DNA from: Plectonema cf. radiosum LEGE 06105 | GTDB taxonomy: Bacteria; Cyanobacteriota; Cyanobacteriia; Cyanobacteriales; Nostocaceae | Direction of reading: 5' to 3' | DNA length: 40,885 nucleotides | NCBI RefSeq assembly: GCF_015207665.1 | Contig: NZ_JADEWL010000056.1 | Coordinates: 1-40,885, forward strand | Shown: positions 23,984-33,674 of the stretch, in pieces | Layout: each line of letters starts with the position of its first letter | Position numbering within the stretch: position 1 is the first letter of the stretch | The notes under the pieces: model-generated | What the model was told of the DNA's origin: nothing | The model's input: only the letters and a program-made list of their open reading frames with translations | Database searches by the model: none | Made by a program: the position numbers and the translations under genes

Positions 23984-25324
23984 ATGAAAACTCCAGAATC
24001 TCAAACCAAACTTCAAGGAAACAACCCGGAGAAACCTGCGCGATCGCGACGTTTATGGCAGCGTTTACTTTTAATATTGTTACCAGTAACGTTAACCGTT
24101 GGTGGAGTTGCGATATTGTGGTATTTGCTTGCTTACAAAAACAATTCGTCTTCAACTACCACCGTACAACAATCAGCAGTATCAGTCAAACTAGCTGAAG
24201 TAGAAGCAGGTGAAATAAAAGAAAGTTCGGAATTTATTGCTAGTCTACAATCCTTACGCTCGGCTAGTCTCCAAGCAAATACTCAAGGTAAAGTATCTCA
24301 AATATTCGTAAAAGTTGGCAGTCAAGTTGCAGCACAAGCACCTTTATTAGAGATAAATTCCAACAATCAATCTATTGAAATTAGTAATACAACTAGTAGT
24401 AATCTTGCTAGTCTACAAACCACTGAGCAACAATTACAAAACGCTAATAATCAGCTTCAAGTATTAGAATCTCAACGGTTATCATTACTGAAAAATGTCA
24501 GATTAAATCAAGAAAAATACGAAAAATATTCTAACTTAGCTGCACAAGGAGCTATATCAAGACAAGCTAAAGATGAATACGAACAACAACTCACAGCAGC
24601 TAAAACAAACTTGAATAATTTAGATACCCAAATCAAAACACAGCAAGTAACAGTATCTAATTTAGAAAAAATTCTGCAACAACCACAGATAAATCCTCAA
24701 AGTAAAATTCCACAGCCAACACCACAGCAGCTTCAAGATTATAAAATTAATGCTCCCTTCGCGGGTACCGTAACAAATATTTCAGTAAAAGTTGGAGATT
24801 TGGTAAACCCTGCAACTCGGATTGCTATCGTCACTCAAAATCAACCTTTAGAAGTTGATATCCCGGTTTCCTTTGAAAAGAAAACACAACTACGTAAAGG
24901 AATGCCGGTAGAATTAATCAATGCTCAAAGTGAAAATATTGGTACAGGGAAAGTATTTTTTATTGCTCCAGAAGTTAATCAGGATACTCGCACGGTACTA
25001 GTTAAAGCTTTGTTTGACAATAAAGAAGGCAAGATGGAAGCGGGACAATTTGCTAGAGCAAGAATCAATTGGAGTCAGGATTCTGGCTTGTTAATCCCCA
25101 CTGAAGCAGTGTTTCGTATTGCTGGGGAAGCCTTTGTATATGTAGCCGAAAAATTAAATCCCACTCTCACAACCCCCCAATTAGTAGTTAAGCAAAAACA
25201 GGTAAAATTAGGTAAAGCTGTAGACAACAAATTCCAAGTAATCGAAGGATTGCAGCCAGGAGAAAAGGTTGTTGTTTCCAAATTGCTGAATATTAAAGAT
25301 GGTGAGATTGTAATGGCTCAGTAG
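23984..25324 (+). CDS. Efflux RND/HlyD-family periplasmic adaptor protein
   Basis: A 446-residue membrane-fusion protein. Residues about 22-50 form a membrane anchor (RLWQRLLLILLPVTLTVGG, then AILWYLLAY). A biotinyl-lipoyl half (LQANTQGKVSQIFVKVGSQV) leads to a coiled-coil hairpin of about 110 residues rich in Gln/Asn/Leu (about 140-240), then INAPFAGTVTNISVKVGDLV, the second half, and a C-terminal beta-barrel and membrane-proximal domain (LNPTLTTPQLVVKQK, GLQPGEKVVVSKLL). It would link an inner-membrane pump to the outer membrane. No RND, ABC or MFS pump gene follows, which is unusual for this family. Confidence 0.88.
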   Translation: MKTPESQTKLQGNNPEKPARSRRLWQRLLLILLPVTLTVGGVAILWYLLAYKNNSSSTTTVQQSAVSVKLAEVEAGEIKESSEFIASLQSLRSASLQANTQGKVSQIFVKVGSQVAAQAPLLEINSNNQSIEISNTTSSNLASLQTTEQQLQNANNQLQVLESQRLSLLKNVRLNQEKYEKYSNLAAQGAISRQAKDEYEQQLTAAKTNLNNLDTQIKTQQVTVSNLEKILQQPQINPQSKIPQPTPQQLQDYKINAPFAGTVTNISVKVGDLVNPATRIAIVTQNQPLEVDIPVSFEKKTQLRKGMPVELINAQSENIGTGKVFFIAPEVNQDTRTVLVKALFDNKEGKMEAGQFARARINWSQDSGLLIPTEAVFRIAGEAFVYVAEKLNPTLTTPQLVVKQKQVKLGKAVDNKFQVIEGLQPGEKVVVSKLLNIKDGEIVMAQ

Positions 25325-25542
25325 TGAAAATTATTATAAATAAGTTTTGTGCGAATTTTGATCGGTATCTTACCATAATTCTCATACAATTTGATTTTCA
25401 CAATGCCATGCAGTCATTACGATTGAGCGTTCTAACAATGGTGTAAGTTCTTTCCATCGCTGCCCTCGTTCAAATGTGTCCGCGAAGAGTCTCTTAATCG
25501 CCAAAAGCATATATCATACAAATAAATTAATAGAAATTAACA

Positions 25543-26004
25543 ATGGTAGAACGTCCAATTAAAAAATCCGAGCGTCAGGTAAAACCCGATGTTGAAATTA
25601 GTTCTGAAATTAGTACTGAAATTAGTTCTCAAACCAGTACTGAAATTAGTTCTCAAACCAGTACTGAAAAACGAAATTTTGTCCCTCCTGTAAAAAAAGA
25701 TCGCGATCGCGAACAAGAGAATCCTAGAGATAGAGGAGAAGGTAGAGGAGAAGGTAGAAGAGAAGGTAAAGGTAAAGGTAAAGGTAGAGGTAAAAAATCA
25801 TCTGATAGAGATGAAATCAAAGCCCCGCTCAATCCGGCTTTAGCACGCCCTCCCAAACCTTCCAAACCTCCTGCTAAAGTTGAACCGGAACCCGAAGAAG
25901 TATTAGAGACTGTTGCTGAAGAATCTCAAGATACAACCGAAGCAACTTCTGTTGCTGTTGCAGAAGAATCTCAAAATTCTAGTGATGAGCAAAATAATTC
26001 CTAA
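25543..26004 (+). CDS. Disordered charged protein, conserved cyanobacterial type
   Basis: A 153-residue protein with no fold apparent. Residues about 19-42 are SSEISTEISSQTSTE repeats encoded by two near-perfect 24-base DNA repeats; residues about 62-86 are RG/KG-rich (GEGRGEGRREGKGKGKGRGK), and the end is acidic. The opening MVERPIKKSERQ and the middle NPALARPPKPSKPPAK fit a cyanobacterial protein type I know only as conserved hypothetical. Such RGG-like tracts often bind RNA, but there is no direct evidence here. It lies about 220 bp after the adaptor gene; the stretch between has no feature. Confidence 0.6.
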   Translation: MVERPIKKSERQVKPDVEISSEISTEISSQTSTEISSQTSTEKRNFVPPVKKDRDREQENPRDRGEGRGEGRREGKGKGKGRGKKSSDRDEIKAPLNPALARPPKPSKPPAKVEPEPEEVLETVAEESQDTTEATSVAVAEESQNSSDEQNNS

Positions 26005-26030
26005 TATTTTGTGCTTGTTATAAAGTTATT

Positions 26031-26054
26031 AGAGACGCGATGTATCGCGTCTCT
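26031..26054. repeat. Small palindromic repeat, copy 2 of 4
   Basis: AGAGACGCGA (26031-26040), TGTA, TCGCGTCTCT (26045-26054), then AC: the same family as the element at 168, between the convergent ends of the disordered protein and the glycoside hydrolase. GTTAGGA-type heptamers follow at 26104-26138. Confidence 0.8.
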
Positions 26055-26131
26055 ACAAAGTTTTTGGGTTGCTAAATTTTTTGATCCGAATCGTATTAAA
26101 TCTTAACTCCTAACTCCGGTGGTACTAACTC

Positions 26132-28837
26132 CTAACTCTTGTTAATTGAACGTTCTCCGAAATTGATTAATCTTTCAATGGTGGCAAGACGATTTTCCCA
26201 TACTCCAACTTGATAGGAATTATTTAAAGCGTGTTGACGCATAAATATTCTAAATTGAGATTGAAAGCGGGTTAATGATGCTTTCGTGGTTTGTAAATTC
26301 GCTGTTGATGGAGAGGTTGCAAGTTGAGTTAAAGCGTTTTCTAAGATTTCTGCTTGAGCGTTAAATTCTGAAATACTGCTGTTAGACATTTGTAACTGCT
26401 TGTTTTGCAATACAAATTCCCATTCTTGTTGTAGGGAAGTGTAACGCAAAGCAGCGGTTTTAAATGGTTGACGATAGGGAATTGGTTCTTGTGTTTCAGT
26501 TCTACCTTGAGTAGTCTTAAAAACTTGCTGTAGCTGCTGATTTTGTAAATTTTCCGCAGCAAATAGGGCATAACCACCTACTGGTAAATCCCTAATTAAT
26601 TGTAATTGGTCAAAGGCTCCTAAAGTTGGTAAATTTAACAAACGAATTCCAGGAACTAATAAGGCAGAACCCAATTTTCTTGATATAATCCAAGGCTGTG
26701 CTAATCTACTGAAAGCTGGGGTCTCCAAAGCATAAGTCATGGGAACAATTAAGTCTATATCGCCTCGATTTGCCCAAACTTCCCAATGTTGTTGTAATTT
26801 TTGAATTCTTTCTTGTTCTGGTAATGGGAATACCGCTACAGACATGATTAAATCGGGTTTCTTTTGACGCATTTTTTGCGAAACCTGACTGACAAAACTA
26901 TCAACTTGTTGGGTACGAAATGCTGTCCATTTTTGCCACATATCCCGTTGATTCGGTGTAATTTGTAGCGGATCTACACCATAACTTTGTTTAAATTGCG
27001 ATCGCGCTGCTTTGCCATACCCGTAACTACGGTTGCGCTGATGGTCTTGGAAAGGATAGCGGATATAATCTAAATGTAAACCGTCTACGTCGTAGTTGGT
27101 AATAATTTCTTCATACTGACTTAATAAATACTGACGTAATTGAGGATTTGCAGGGTCAAAAAACGGCTTGGTTTGACCTTGAGGAATCATCTTTCCTTGT
27201 CTATCATAACCAGCCCAGTCTGGATGAGCAGCAAGCACTGGTCCGGGATAATTCGAGTCAATATTCAAAATCTGATTGTGTCGCTGGTTCCCGGCTGCAA
27301 AAACCCACACCCAAGCGTGTAATTCCATTCCTCTATCATGAGCTAATTTGACAGCCGATTTTAACGGGTCCCAATTACGTGTTAAAGGATTCTGCTGGGG
27401 TGCAATTTTGCTCGGATAAACTGTATAACCAGCATTTACCGTTTCAAAAAAGACTGTATTAATACCCGCTTGGGATAATCTATCAAAAACTTGTGCTAAT
27501 CCTTGCTCGTTTCTAGCGTTGACAATCGTGCCTCGATCGAGCCAAATAGCGCGGATTTCTGGTTGAGCTAACTTGCTATTGACCGGAAATTGATTCCATA
27601 AACCAGTTTTGGCTGTTAACCATTGTTTACGAGCTTCTGCGTATTTTTTCTGTGCTACCAACTGGGGTATTTGCTTGACAATTTCATTTGCTTGTGATAT
27701 TGCTTGCTGACTATTGACAGTTAATGTACCTGGTTGACTGGATGCAACTTCTACTGTTTGGGCTTTTGCAGATTGAAAACTTCCGGCGATCGCCGCAGCT
27801 GACAAGTTGGAGCTTTCAACTCGACCAATTAACTTTAGTAGTTCTTGTTGTAGTGCAATTACTTCGTTACTACTAATCGGTTTACTGGAATTGGGTTGGA
27901 TATCTAGACGTACATTATCCTGTAAATGGTCGATTGCTTCATCGGATAACTGATCGGAACGTTTAAAATTTACATTGGGAAGGGCATTATTGGGAATGAC
28001 GGCGGTAATATTGAAAGAAGATGGGGAATTGGTATTTCTTGGAGAAATTGGATTTTGTGTGACTGCTGAATTAGCACATTCGGGAGAACCACCAGGAACA
28101 GTGTTAACAGTAGTTGGGGTTATGTGTCGTTTCAAAGCAGCTTGCAACCAAGCACTATCCAACTGTGGATTTGCTGCGGTATCCACTCCCCAGCGCCAAC
28201 CAAAGAAAGTAGAGCGTTGGGTGGCTAAAACTGCTGAAGAATTATTTTTATTATCCCACACAGCAGCTTGATAGGAAACATCATCGGGAACTACAACAGC
28301 ACCCCGTACTTCTCCCATTAATTTTGCACCGCTCGCCCATCGCTGTAACTTATTAGTAGAAGGTTGCAGTTTATCGGGTGCTTCCAAACTAAATCCCCAA
28401 TAGCCTCCCAAAATATTTTGAATTAATCGACGTACCCCTGGTGCAGATAAACTTGCCACGGGGCCGCTAGCAATCACCTTCCCACCTCTACTTACCCATT
28501 CTTCCAAGGTAATTGCTTGTGATGGCGTTAATGTTTCAACGTTAGGTAGAAATAATACCGTGCGGTTTCCCCAATCAGCAGTACTTTTGACGCTATTTAA
28601 AGAAATCACACAGTAATTAACTCCTGCGGATTGCAAGCGATTAGTAATACCTTCCCATTGACCAGAATTTTCGCGACTTTGAACCACACTGATCACAGGT
28701 TCAGTTGCTGCCGCAGCCGGTAAAATATTAAATACGTTAAATAAAATATAAATTAAAAACTGACAATTAAATAATAATAAGTCCTTTTTAATCGACCTTA
28801 ATTTGATTCGTCTGATTCCTTTTATTTGGTATCTCAC
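26132..28837 (-). CDS. Secreted glycoside hydrolase-like protein (GHL10/DUF187, YngK-like)
   Basis: A 901-residue secreted protein. The N-terminus is basic (MRYQIKGIRRIKLRSIKKD) with a hydrophobic segment ending AAAATEP, a signal peptide. Residues about 50-260 resemble an unassigned beta-rich domain. A GHL10-type TIM barrel covers about 425-745: EIRAIWLDRGTIVN, INTVFFETVNAGYTVYPSKI, ELHAWVWVFAAG, VDGLHLDYIRYPF (about 575-592, likely active-site Asp) and LIVPMTYALE. Homologues such as YngK cleave cell-wall or polysaccharide material; the substrate here is unknown. The C-terminal 130 residues are helical. Confidence 0.85.
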   Translation of the reverse strand: MRYQIKGIRRIKLRSIKKDLLLFNCQFLIYILFNVFNILPAAAATEPVISVVQSRENSGQWEGITNRLQSAGVNYCVISLNSVKSTADWGNRTVLFLPNVETLTPSQAITLEEWVSRGGKVIASGPVASLSAPGVRRLIQNILGGYWGFSLEAPDKLQPSTNKLQRWASGAKLMGEVRGAVVVPDDVSYQAAVWDNKNNSSAVLATQRSTFFGWRWGVDTAANPQLDSAWLQAALKRHITPTTVNTVPGGSPECANSAVTQNPISPRNTNSPSSFNITAVIPNNALPNVNFKRSDQLSDEAIDHLQDNVRLDIQPNSSKPISSNEVIALQQELLKLIGRVESSNLSAAAIAGSFQSAKAQTVEVASSQPGTLTVNSQQAISQANEIVKQIPQLVAQKKYAEARKQWLTAKTGLWNQFPVNSKLAQPEIRAIWLDRGTIVNARNEQGLAQVFDRLSQAGINTVFFETVNAGYTVYPSKIAPQQNPLTRNWDPLKSAVKLAHDRGMELHAWVWVFAAGNQRHNQILNIDSNYPGPVLAAHPDWAGYDRQGKMIPQGQTKPFFDPANPQLRQYLLSQYEEIITNYDVDGLHLDYIRYPFQDHQRNRSYGYGKAARSQFKQSYGVDPLQITPNQRDMWQKWTAFRTQQVDSFVSQVSQKMRQKKPDLIMSVAVFPLPEQERIQKLQQHWEVWANRGDIDLIVPMTYALETPAFSRLAQPWIISRKLGSALLVPGIRLLNLPTLGAFDQLQLIRDLPVGGYALFAAENLQNQQLQQVFKTTQGRTETQEPIPYRQPFKTAALRYTSLQQEWEFVLQNKQLQMSNSSISEFNAQAEILENALTQLATSPSTANLQTTKASLTRFQSQFRIFMRQHALNNSYQVGVWENRLATIERLINFGERSINKS

Positions 28838-28852
28838 TATTAGCCCCTTATT

Positions 28853-28927
28853 CGATTTTGGATTTTAGATTTTGGATTTTAAATTGACGATTCAATATTT
28901 AGGTCAAAGGTTAAAGGTTAAAGGTTA
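28853..28927. repeat. GGATTTT and GGTTAAA heptamer repeats
   Basis: About four GATTTTG/GATTTTA units (28853-28881) and three GGTTAAA units (28911-28927) in the gap between the GHL10 gene and the radical SAM gene. Confidence 0.75.
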
Positions 28928-28931
28928 ACTG

Positions 28932-30251
28932 TCAACTAACACAAACTTGAATTAATTCTTCAACATTTGCTACCGGGAATATTTTGACTTTTAAAGTGCT
29001 AGCAACTTCTTCCACGGTTTTATCATCCAGAAATATTAATTCTCCATGTTTTAACATGACGCTCGGTAACAAAATTCCCTCTCCTAAATCTTCTTCTTGC
29101 AATTTTAAAATTAAATCTTGACCCGTCAATAAACCAGTAACACTAATCTCTTGCCCCCAATAATCGCTAGATAAAGCCTGCATATTCACAGATAAACCTT
29201 CAACGGAATTTAACTGTTTTACAAGAGGTTTAAAAGCTTGCTCAACAGCATTTCCCACAACCCAAGTTAATTTTTTTGGTTCAATTTTGTCTGGTAATAA
29301 TTCTTGTGCTGTTTGCGTAAATTGCTTGATAAATAAACGAATTGAACCGACACCATTATCAATTTGAGGATAATCCTCATATTCCGCTTCACATGGTAGT
29401 TCCTCCCCTGCAATTAAAAACCATTCATCAGCTAACCAAATGCAATTAGAACCACAATTTGCTTTTAATTCTTGCTGCAACTTCCGCACTTGAAAAATTA
29501 CTTCTCCTGCTTTTTCCCGCGTCACTGGGATTAATTCATCCTCTTGTGGACGAAATCGCGTCAAACCCACTGGTACAACAGCCACTGACGCTACAGCAGG
29601 CAAGTCACTGGTATGAAAAGACGCTAAATCGCGTAGAGTTTGTTCCAAGTGTACGCCGTCATTGATACCAGGACAAACTACTACTTGTGCGTGAATTTGC
29701 AGCCGCCGTTCTTGAAACCACTTGATATGCTGTAAAATTTCTCCTGCACGCTGATTTTTTAATAATCTAATTCTCACTTCGGGTTCTGTGGCATGAACTG
29801 ATACATACAAGGGCGATAACCGCATCTGTTCAATTCTGTCCCATTCCCGTTGCGATAAATTAGTTAAAGTCAAGTAGGAACCATACAAAAAACTTAAACG
29901 ATAATCATCATCTTTGAAGTACAAACTAGAGCGTTTATCTGGTGGTTGTTGGTCAATAAAACAGAAAGGACAACGATTATTACATTGAATTAAACCATCA
30001 AAAAGCGCTGTTTCAAACTCTAAACCCAAATCATCATCATAATCTTTTTCAATTTCAATTTGATGAGTTTTTCCCTTATCATCTAAAACTTCTAATTCTA
30101 AAAATTCATCAGCACATAAAAATTGATAATCAATCAAATCCCGGGGACGCATACCATTAATACTAACGATGGCATCACCGACATCAAATCCAATTTCTGC
30201 ACCGATAGAATCGGGTAAAACTTTTGTAATGCGAGCGGGACGAATGTTCAT
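28932..30251 (-). CDS. TIGR03279-type radical SAM protein with N-terminal PDZ domain (DUF512)
   Basis: A 439-residue protein with a PDZ-like N-terminus (ITKVLPDSIGAEIGFDVGDAIVSINGM, residues 8-34) followed by the radical SAM cluster motif CNNRCPFCF (Cys90, Cys94, Cys97) and the DUF512 region. The sequence matches the cyanobacterial family TIGR03279; substrate and product are unknown. The ATG at 30251 begins MNIRPARITKVLP. It follows uppP on the same strand with 57 bp that hold a palindromic repeat. Confidence 0.88.
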   Translation of the reverse strand: MNIRPARITKVLPDSIGAEIGFDVGDAIVSINGMRPRDLIDYQFLCADEFLELEVLDDKGKTHQIEIEKDYDDDLGLEFETALFDGLIQCNNRCPFCFIDQQPPDKRSSLYFKDDDYRLSFLYGSYLTLTNLSQREWDRIEQMRLSPLYVSVHATEPEVRIRLLKNQRAGEILQHIKWFQERRLQIHAQVVVCPGINDGVHLEQTLRDLASFHTSDLPAVASVAVVPVGLTRFRPQEDELIPVTREKAGEVIFQVRKLQQELKANCGSNCIWLADEWFLIAGEELPCEAEYEDYPQIDNGVGSIRLFIKQFTQTAQELLPDKIEPKKLTWVVGNAVEQAFKPLVKQLNSVEGLSVNMQALSSDYWGQEISVTGLLTGQDLILKLQEEDLGEGILLPSVMLKHGELIFLDDKTVEEVASTLKVKIFPVANVEELIQVCVS

Positions 30252-30278
30252 AATTTAAAAGTGAATAATTAGTTGTAC

Positions 30279-30299
30279 AGACGTAGCATTGCTACGTCT
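30279..30299. repeat. Small palindromic repeat, copy 3 of 4
   Basis: AGACGTAGC, ATT, GCTACGTCT then CTAC, in the gap between uppP (copy A) and the TIGR03279 gene. Identical in arms to copies at 168 and 34203. Confidence 0.8.
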
Positions 30300-30308
30300 C
30301 TACAAATC

Positions 30309-31253
30309 CTAACTCCTAATTCCTACTAATATCACGAGTCCGAATATTAGCCTATACCACACAAATATCCAGGTGCTTTGAGTTTTGAGAAAGCGGAGCA
30401 AACCCGCGATCGCAATATAAGAAAATATCGTCGATGAAATTATTCCTGCAACTAAGGAAGCTATCTGACTACCATCAATTCCTGCTGCAAAGAAATCTTG
30501 TAGTTGAACTAACCCAGCTAAAGAAATTGCGGGAATACCCAGTAAAAAGGAAAATCTGGCTGCGGTTTCCCGTTCTAAATTTAAAAATAATCCTGCTGTC
30601 AAAGTAGAACCTGAACGAGATACACCGGGAATCAAGGCTAATACTTGAGCAATACCCATTAACAATCCATCTACCATTACCAAATGTTCAAAATCCCGCT
30701 GACGCTTGCTGAATTTTTCCGCTAATCCTAATAATATTGACATGATGATAGAAGCAATGGCGATCGCCTTCATACTCCGGAGCGGTGAGTTATCAAAATC
30801 GGGAATAAATATTTTGATGATAATCCCGCTTAATACTATGGGTAATGTGCCAAAAATAATACCAATACACAAGCGAAAATCAAAGTCCATGTAGTCAGAG
30901 AGAACCATAGCTCTAGTAGCGCTTTTAACAATTCTGGACAAGTCTTTCCAGAAAAACCACAACACCGCTGCAATACTTCCTAATTGAATTACAGCACTAA
31001 AAGCAACTCCTGGATCTCCCCAACCGAGGGCTACGGAAACAGCTTTTAAATGAGCGGTACTACTAATTGGTAGAAACTCCGTTGCACCTTGCACAAAACC
31101 TAAAAAAATCGCTTGCAACATCTTGATTTTTTGCACCCCTTCTGCTGCACTCGGAGATTGAGTTGCCAAAGTTTTTAATGGGTGTACCGCAATAGTTAAT
31201 ATGGCAGATGCTACGGTTAAAAACCAGAATAATTGACGTTTAAAAAAAGTCAT
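30309..31253 (-). CDS. uppP: Undecaprenyl-diphosphate phosphatase, copy A
   Basis: A 314-residue multi-span membrane enzyme that recycles the peptidoglycan lipid carrier by removing a phosphate from undecaprenyl diphosphate. The signature FVQGATEFLPISSTAHL (Glu59, His68) and PGVSRSGSTLTAGLF (Arg213) are intact. An N-terminal extension of about 45 residues before the first core helix (FKRQLFWFLTVASAILTIAV) is longer than in E. coli, possibly an additional span, and is shared with its neighbour. The next gene upstream (31340-32302) is a close paralogue on the same strand, 86 bp away. Confidence 0.93.
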   Translation of the reverse strand: MTFFKRQLFWFLTVASAILTIAVHPLKTLATQSPSAAEGVQKIKMLQAIFLGFVQGATEFLPISSTAHLKAVSVALGWGDPGVAFSAVIQLGSIAAVLWFFWKDLSRIVKSATRAMVLSDYMDFDFRLCIGIIFGTLPIVLSGIIIKIFIPDFDNSPLRSMKAIAIASIIMSILLGLAEKFSKRQRDFEHLVMVDGLLMGIAQVLALIPGVSRSGSTLTAGLFLNLERETAARFSFLLGIPAISLAGLVQLQDFFAAGIDGSQIASLVAGIISSTIFSYIAIAGLLRFLKTQSTWIFVWYRLIFGLVILVGIRS

Positions 31254-31298
31254 TAGTTTTGCTCACGGATTGATTCCTGATGGAACGGATTTAATTTT

Positions 31299-31340
31299 CC
31301 ATTACCCATTCCCCATTCCCCATTCCCCATTACCCATTAC
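31299..31340. repeat. CCCATTC/CCCATTA heptamer repeat
   Basis: Six copies between the two uppP genes, separating the pair by 86 bp. Confidence 0.85.
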
Positions 31341-32302
31341 TATATATTTTCAAGCACTCCCAATGATAAACCAGCTAATATAGCGATACCAAATATCAGA
31401 CGATACCAAACAAACACCCAAGTGCTTCTGGTTTTAAGAAATTTCACTAACCAAGCAATTGCTAAATAAGAAAATATGGCGGATGATATTATACCTGCTA
31501 TCAAGGTAGGCATTCCCGAATTACCAGTACCTACTTCTAACAAATCTTTGAGCTCTACTAATCCAGATAAAGTAATCGCGGGAATCCCTAATAAAAAGGA
31601 AAATCTTGCCGCTGTTTCCCTTTGCAAACCCATAAATAGTCCCGCTGTCAAAGTTGAACCGGAACGAGAAACTCCCGGTATTAAAGCCAAAGCTTGAGCG
31701 CAACCCATTAATATCCCATCACTTACTGTTAATTTTTCAAAATTGCGCTGTTTTGTACCCTTTATTTCTGCTAACCCTAACAACAGTGCCATGACAATTG
31801 ACACAATTGCGATTACCGTCATGCTTCGGACAGTATTTTCGTAAAATTCTTTAAACAAATACTTGACTAAAAGTCCCAAAAATACTATCGGAAATGTCCC
31901 GATGGCAATCCCTAGGGCAATGCGGAAGTCGGTATTTTGATAATCTTTTCTGGCGATCGCAATCCATGCACCTGTTAGCACTCTTGTCAAGTCTGCCCAA
32001 AAGTACCAAAGTACAGCCGCAATACTACCAAGCTGAATCACCGCAGTAAAAGCAACTCCTGGATCTCCCCAACCAAGAGCGACTGGTACGGCTTTTAAAT
32101 GTGCTGTGCTACTGATAGGCAAAAATTCTGTTGCACCTTGCACAAAACCTAAAACTATACCTTGCCATAAATTCATTTGCGAACCCCCATCCACTACAGG
32201 GGTACTCCCTTGACTCAGAACTTTTAACGGAAATGTCGCTACTGATAAAACACTACTTCCTACCATCAACAAAGGAAACAACAAACGTTTGGATAGAGCC
32301 AT
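31340..32302 (-). CDS. uppP: Undecaprenyl-diphosphate phosphatase, copy B
   Basis: A 320-residue paralogue of the adjacent uppP with the same active-site blocks at the same positions: QGATEFLPISSTAHLK (Glu59, His68) and PGVSRSGSTLTAGLF. The N-terminal extension is a similar hydrophobic stretch (LLFPLLMVGSSVLSVAT). Copies diverge mainly in loops and at the C-terminus. Tandem duplicates of uppP are not the rule in bacteria, so different regulation or substrate preference is possible. The upstream gap 32303-32614 contains the palindrome CCCCCTAGGGGG at 32521 and no supported gene. Confidence 0.93.
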   Translation of the reverse strand: MALSKRLLFPLLMVGSSVLSVATFPLKVLSQGSTPVVDGGSQMNLWQGIVLGFVQGATEFLPISSTAHLKAVPVALGWGDPGVAFTAVIQLGSIAAVLWYFWADLTRVLTGAWIAIARKDYQNTDFRIALGIAIGTFPIVFLGLLVKYLFKEFYENTVRSMTVIAIVSIVMALLLGLAEIKGTKQRNFEKLTVSDGILMGCAQALALIPGVSRSGSTLTAGLFMGLQRETAARFSFLLGIPAITLSGLVELKDLLEVGTGNSGMPTLIAGIISSAIFSYLAIAWLVKFLKTRSTWVFVWYRLIFGIAILAGLSLGVLENI

Positions 32303-32614
32303 GAGTACACCTTATCTACTTGTAGTTACGAGCTATTACACATTCAACCGCTTCTCTAACGTTTACAGGAAGAAAATAGAGCAGTTGAAAAATTCCTTTC
32401 CCGTTTACTCACAAACGTAAACCCCAATTCTCGATACAGCATACCTGTAAACTTTGCTTTATTTTTTGTGATTTCTTTAAAGATTTCATCCCTGACTACA
32501 ATTGTTGTATTATGAATATGCCCCCTAGGGGGATTTGCAAGATGAATACTCCAGTGAGTAAAACAATCTGATATCTTAAGAAAAGTAAAGTAAAGTAACG
32601 GAATAATAAAAATT

Positions 32615-33439
32615 TTGATTAATAATACGTTATATTCAAATACAGTTTTTAACCCCGTGATTCAAACCGTTGAAAGTCTGGAAGCCTTAGAAATAGAGTT
32701 AAACGCCAATCAAAATGTGATTAGCACAGCAATCCCCCTAGGGAGAGAGAAAAATGAGAAAATAACATTTGTTCCCTTAATAGCTTCGTGGTTAAAGGTA
32801 ACATCTCGACAAGGTTTACTCATATTCGCAGCGGCGGTACTCTTGGTATCGGTACCAGTATTTATTGAAGCACCATTAGTGAGAGTGCTGCCGTGGTTAA
32901 GTGTGGGTTTGACGGCAGTATGGGTATGGTTAAGTAAGTTGTTGATGTCGCGGAGTAGAACCTATATTTGGGGTGATTTACTTTTAGGTTTTAGCTGGAG
33001 TTGGTTAGCAGGCTCGATATACTGGGGCTGGTTGCGGTGGGAACCGTTATGGCATTTACCTGTAGAATCAATAGGTTTACCCTTTGCCATTTGGTGTTTG
33101 TATCGTAATTGGGGCAAAGTAGGAAACTGGTTTTATTTTGGTTCTCTACTAGGTACGGTGTTAACCGATATATATTTTTACATAGTGGACTTGATACCTT
33201 ACTGGCGGCAAATTATGGTTGTAGAGCCAGAATTTGCTGCACCAATATTGCGATCGGCACTTGCACAAGTAAAAACACCATCCGGAGTTGCTTGGGCAGT
33301 TGTTCTAGCTGTAGTTTTATTAACTGTAGGGATTGTACCTTTAAAATACAAGCAGTTGCACTGGTATGCCTTTAGTGGCGCGGTTTTGAGTACAATATTA
33401 GTAGACAGCTTATTTTTAATCGCTGCTGTTGTGGCTTGA
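32615..33439 (+). CDS. DUF3120 domain-containing membrane protein
   Basis: A 274-residue integral membrane protein that I recognise as DUF3120, found in cyanobacteria. After about 65 hydrophilic residues come several membrane helices: GLLIFAAAVLLVSVPVFI, LPWLSVGLTAVWVWLSKLL, LLGFSWSWLAGSIYWGWL, WAVVLAVVLLTVGIVP and TILVDSLFLIAAVVA. A conserved RWEPLWHLPVESIGLPFA loop lies in the middle. Function is unknown. The start is a TTG at 32615 with no evident Shine-Dalgarno sequence, so the true start may be further in. psbU follows 235 bp downstream on the same strand. Confidence 0.85.
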   Translation: MINNTLYSNTVFNPVIQTVESLEALEIELNANQNVISTAIPLGREKNEKITFVPLIASWLKVTSRQGLLIFAAAVLLVSVPVFIEAPLVRVLPWLSVGLTAVWVWLSKLLMSRSRTYIWGDLLLGFSWSWLAGSIYWGWLRWEPLWHLPVESIGLPFAIWCLYRNWGKVGNWFYFGSLLGTVLTDIYFYIVDLIPYWRQIMVVEPEFAAPILRSALAQVKTPSGVAWAVVLAVVLLTVGIVPLKYKQLHWYAFSGAVLSTILVDSLFLIAAVVA

Positions 33440-33674
33440 GGCTATGCAATGGATAATGATTTATTTTTAATAATTTTTTGTAAAAATATTGCTCAAAGTC
33501 CTCAAGAGTAAATATTACAGATATTGATAAGCTGTATAGTAGTTTTTGATGACTGCTGTGTTTTGCTAGCAGCTAATGACTATGAACAAATGTCATTTAT
33601 CCATAATTAATGGCATCTGAAATAGAGTTAGCTAAAAGCTTTTATGTAAGTTTGATGGAAAGAGGTAGAAAATC

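Noticed and set aside
25653-25865. 70-residue minus-strand ORF rich in P, L and S
   Set aside because: Mirror of the KG/RG-rich repeats of the disordered protein.
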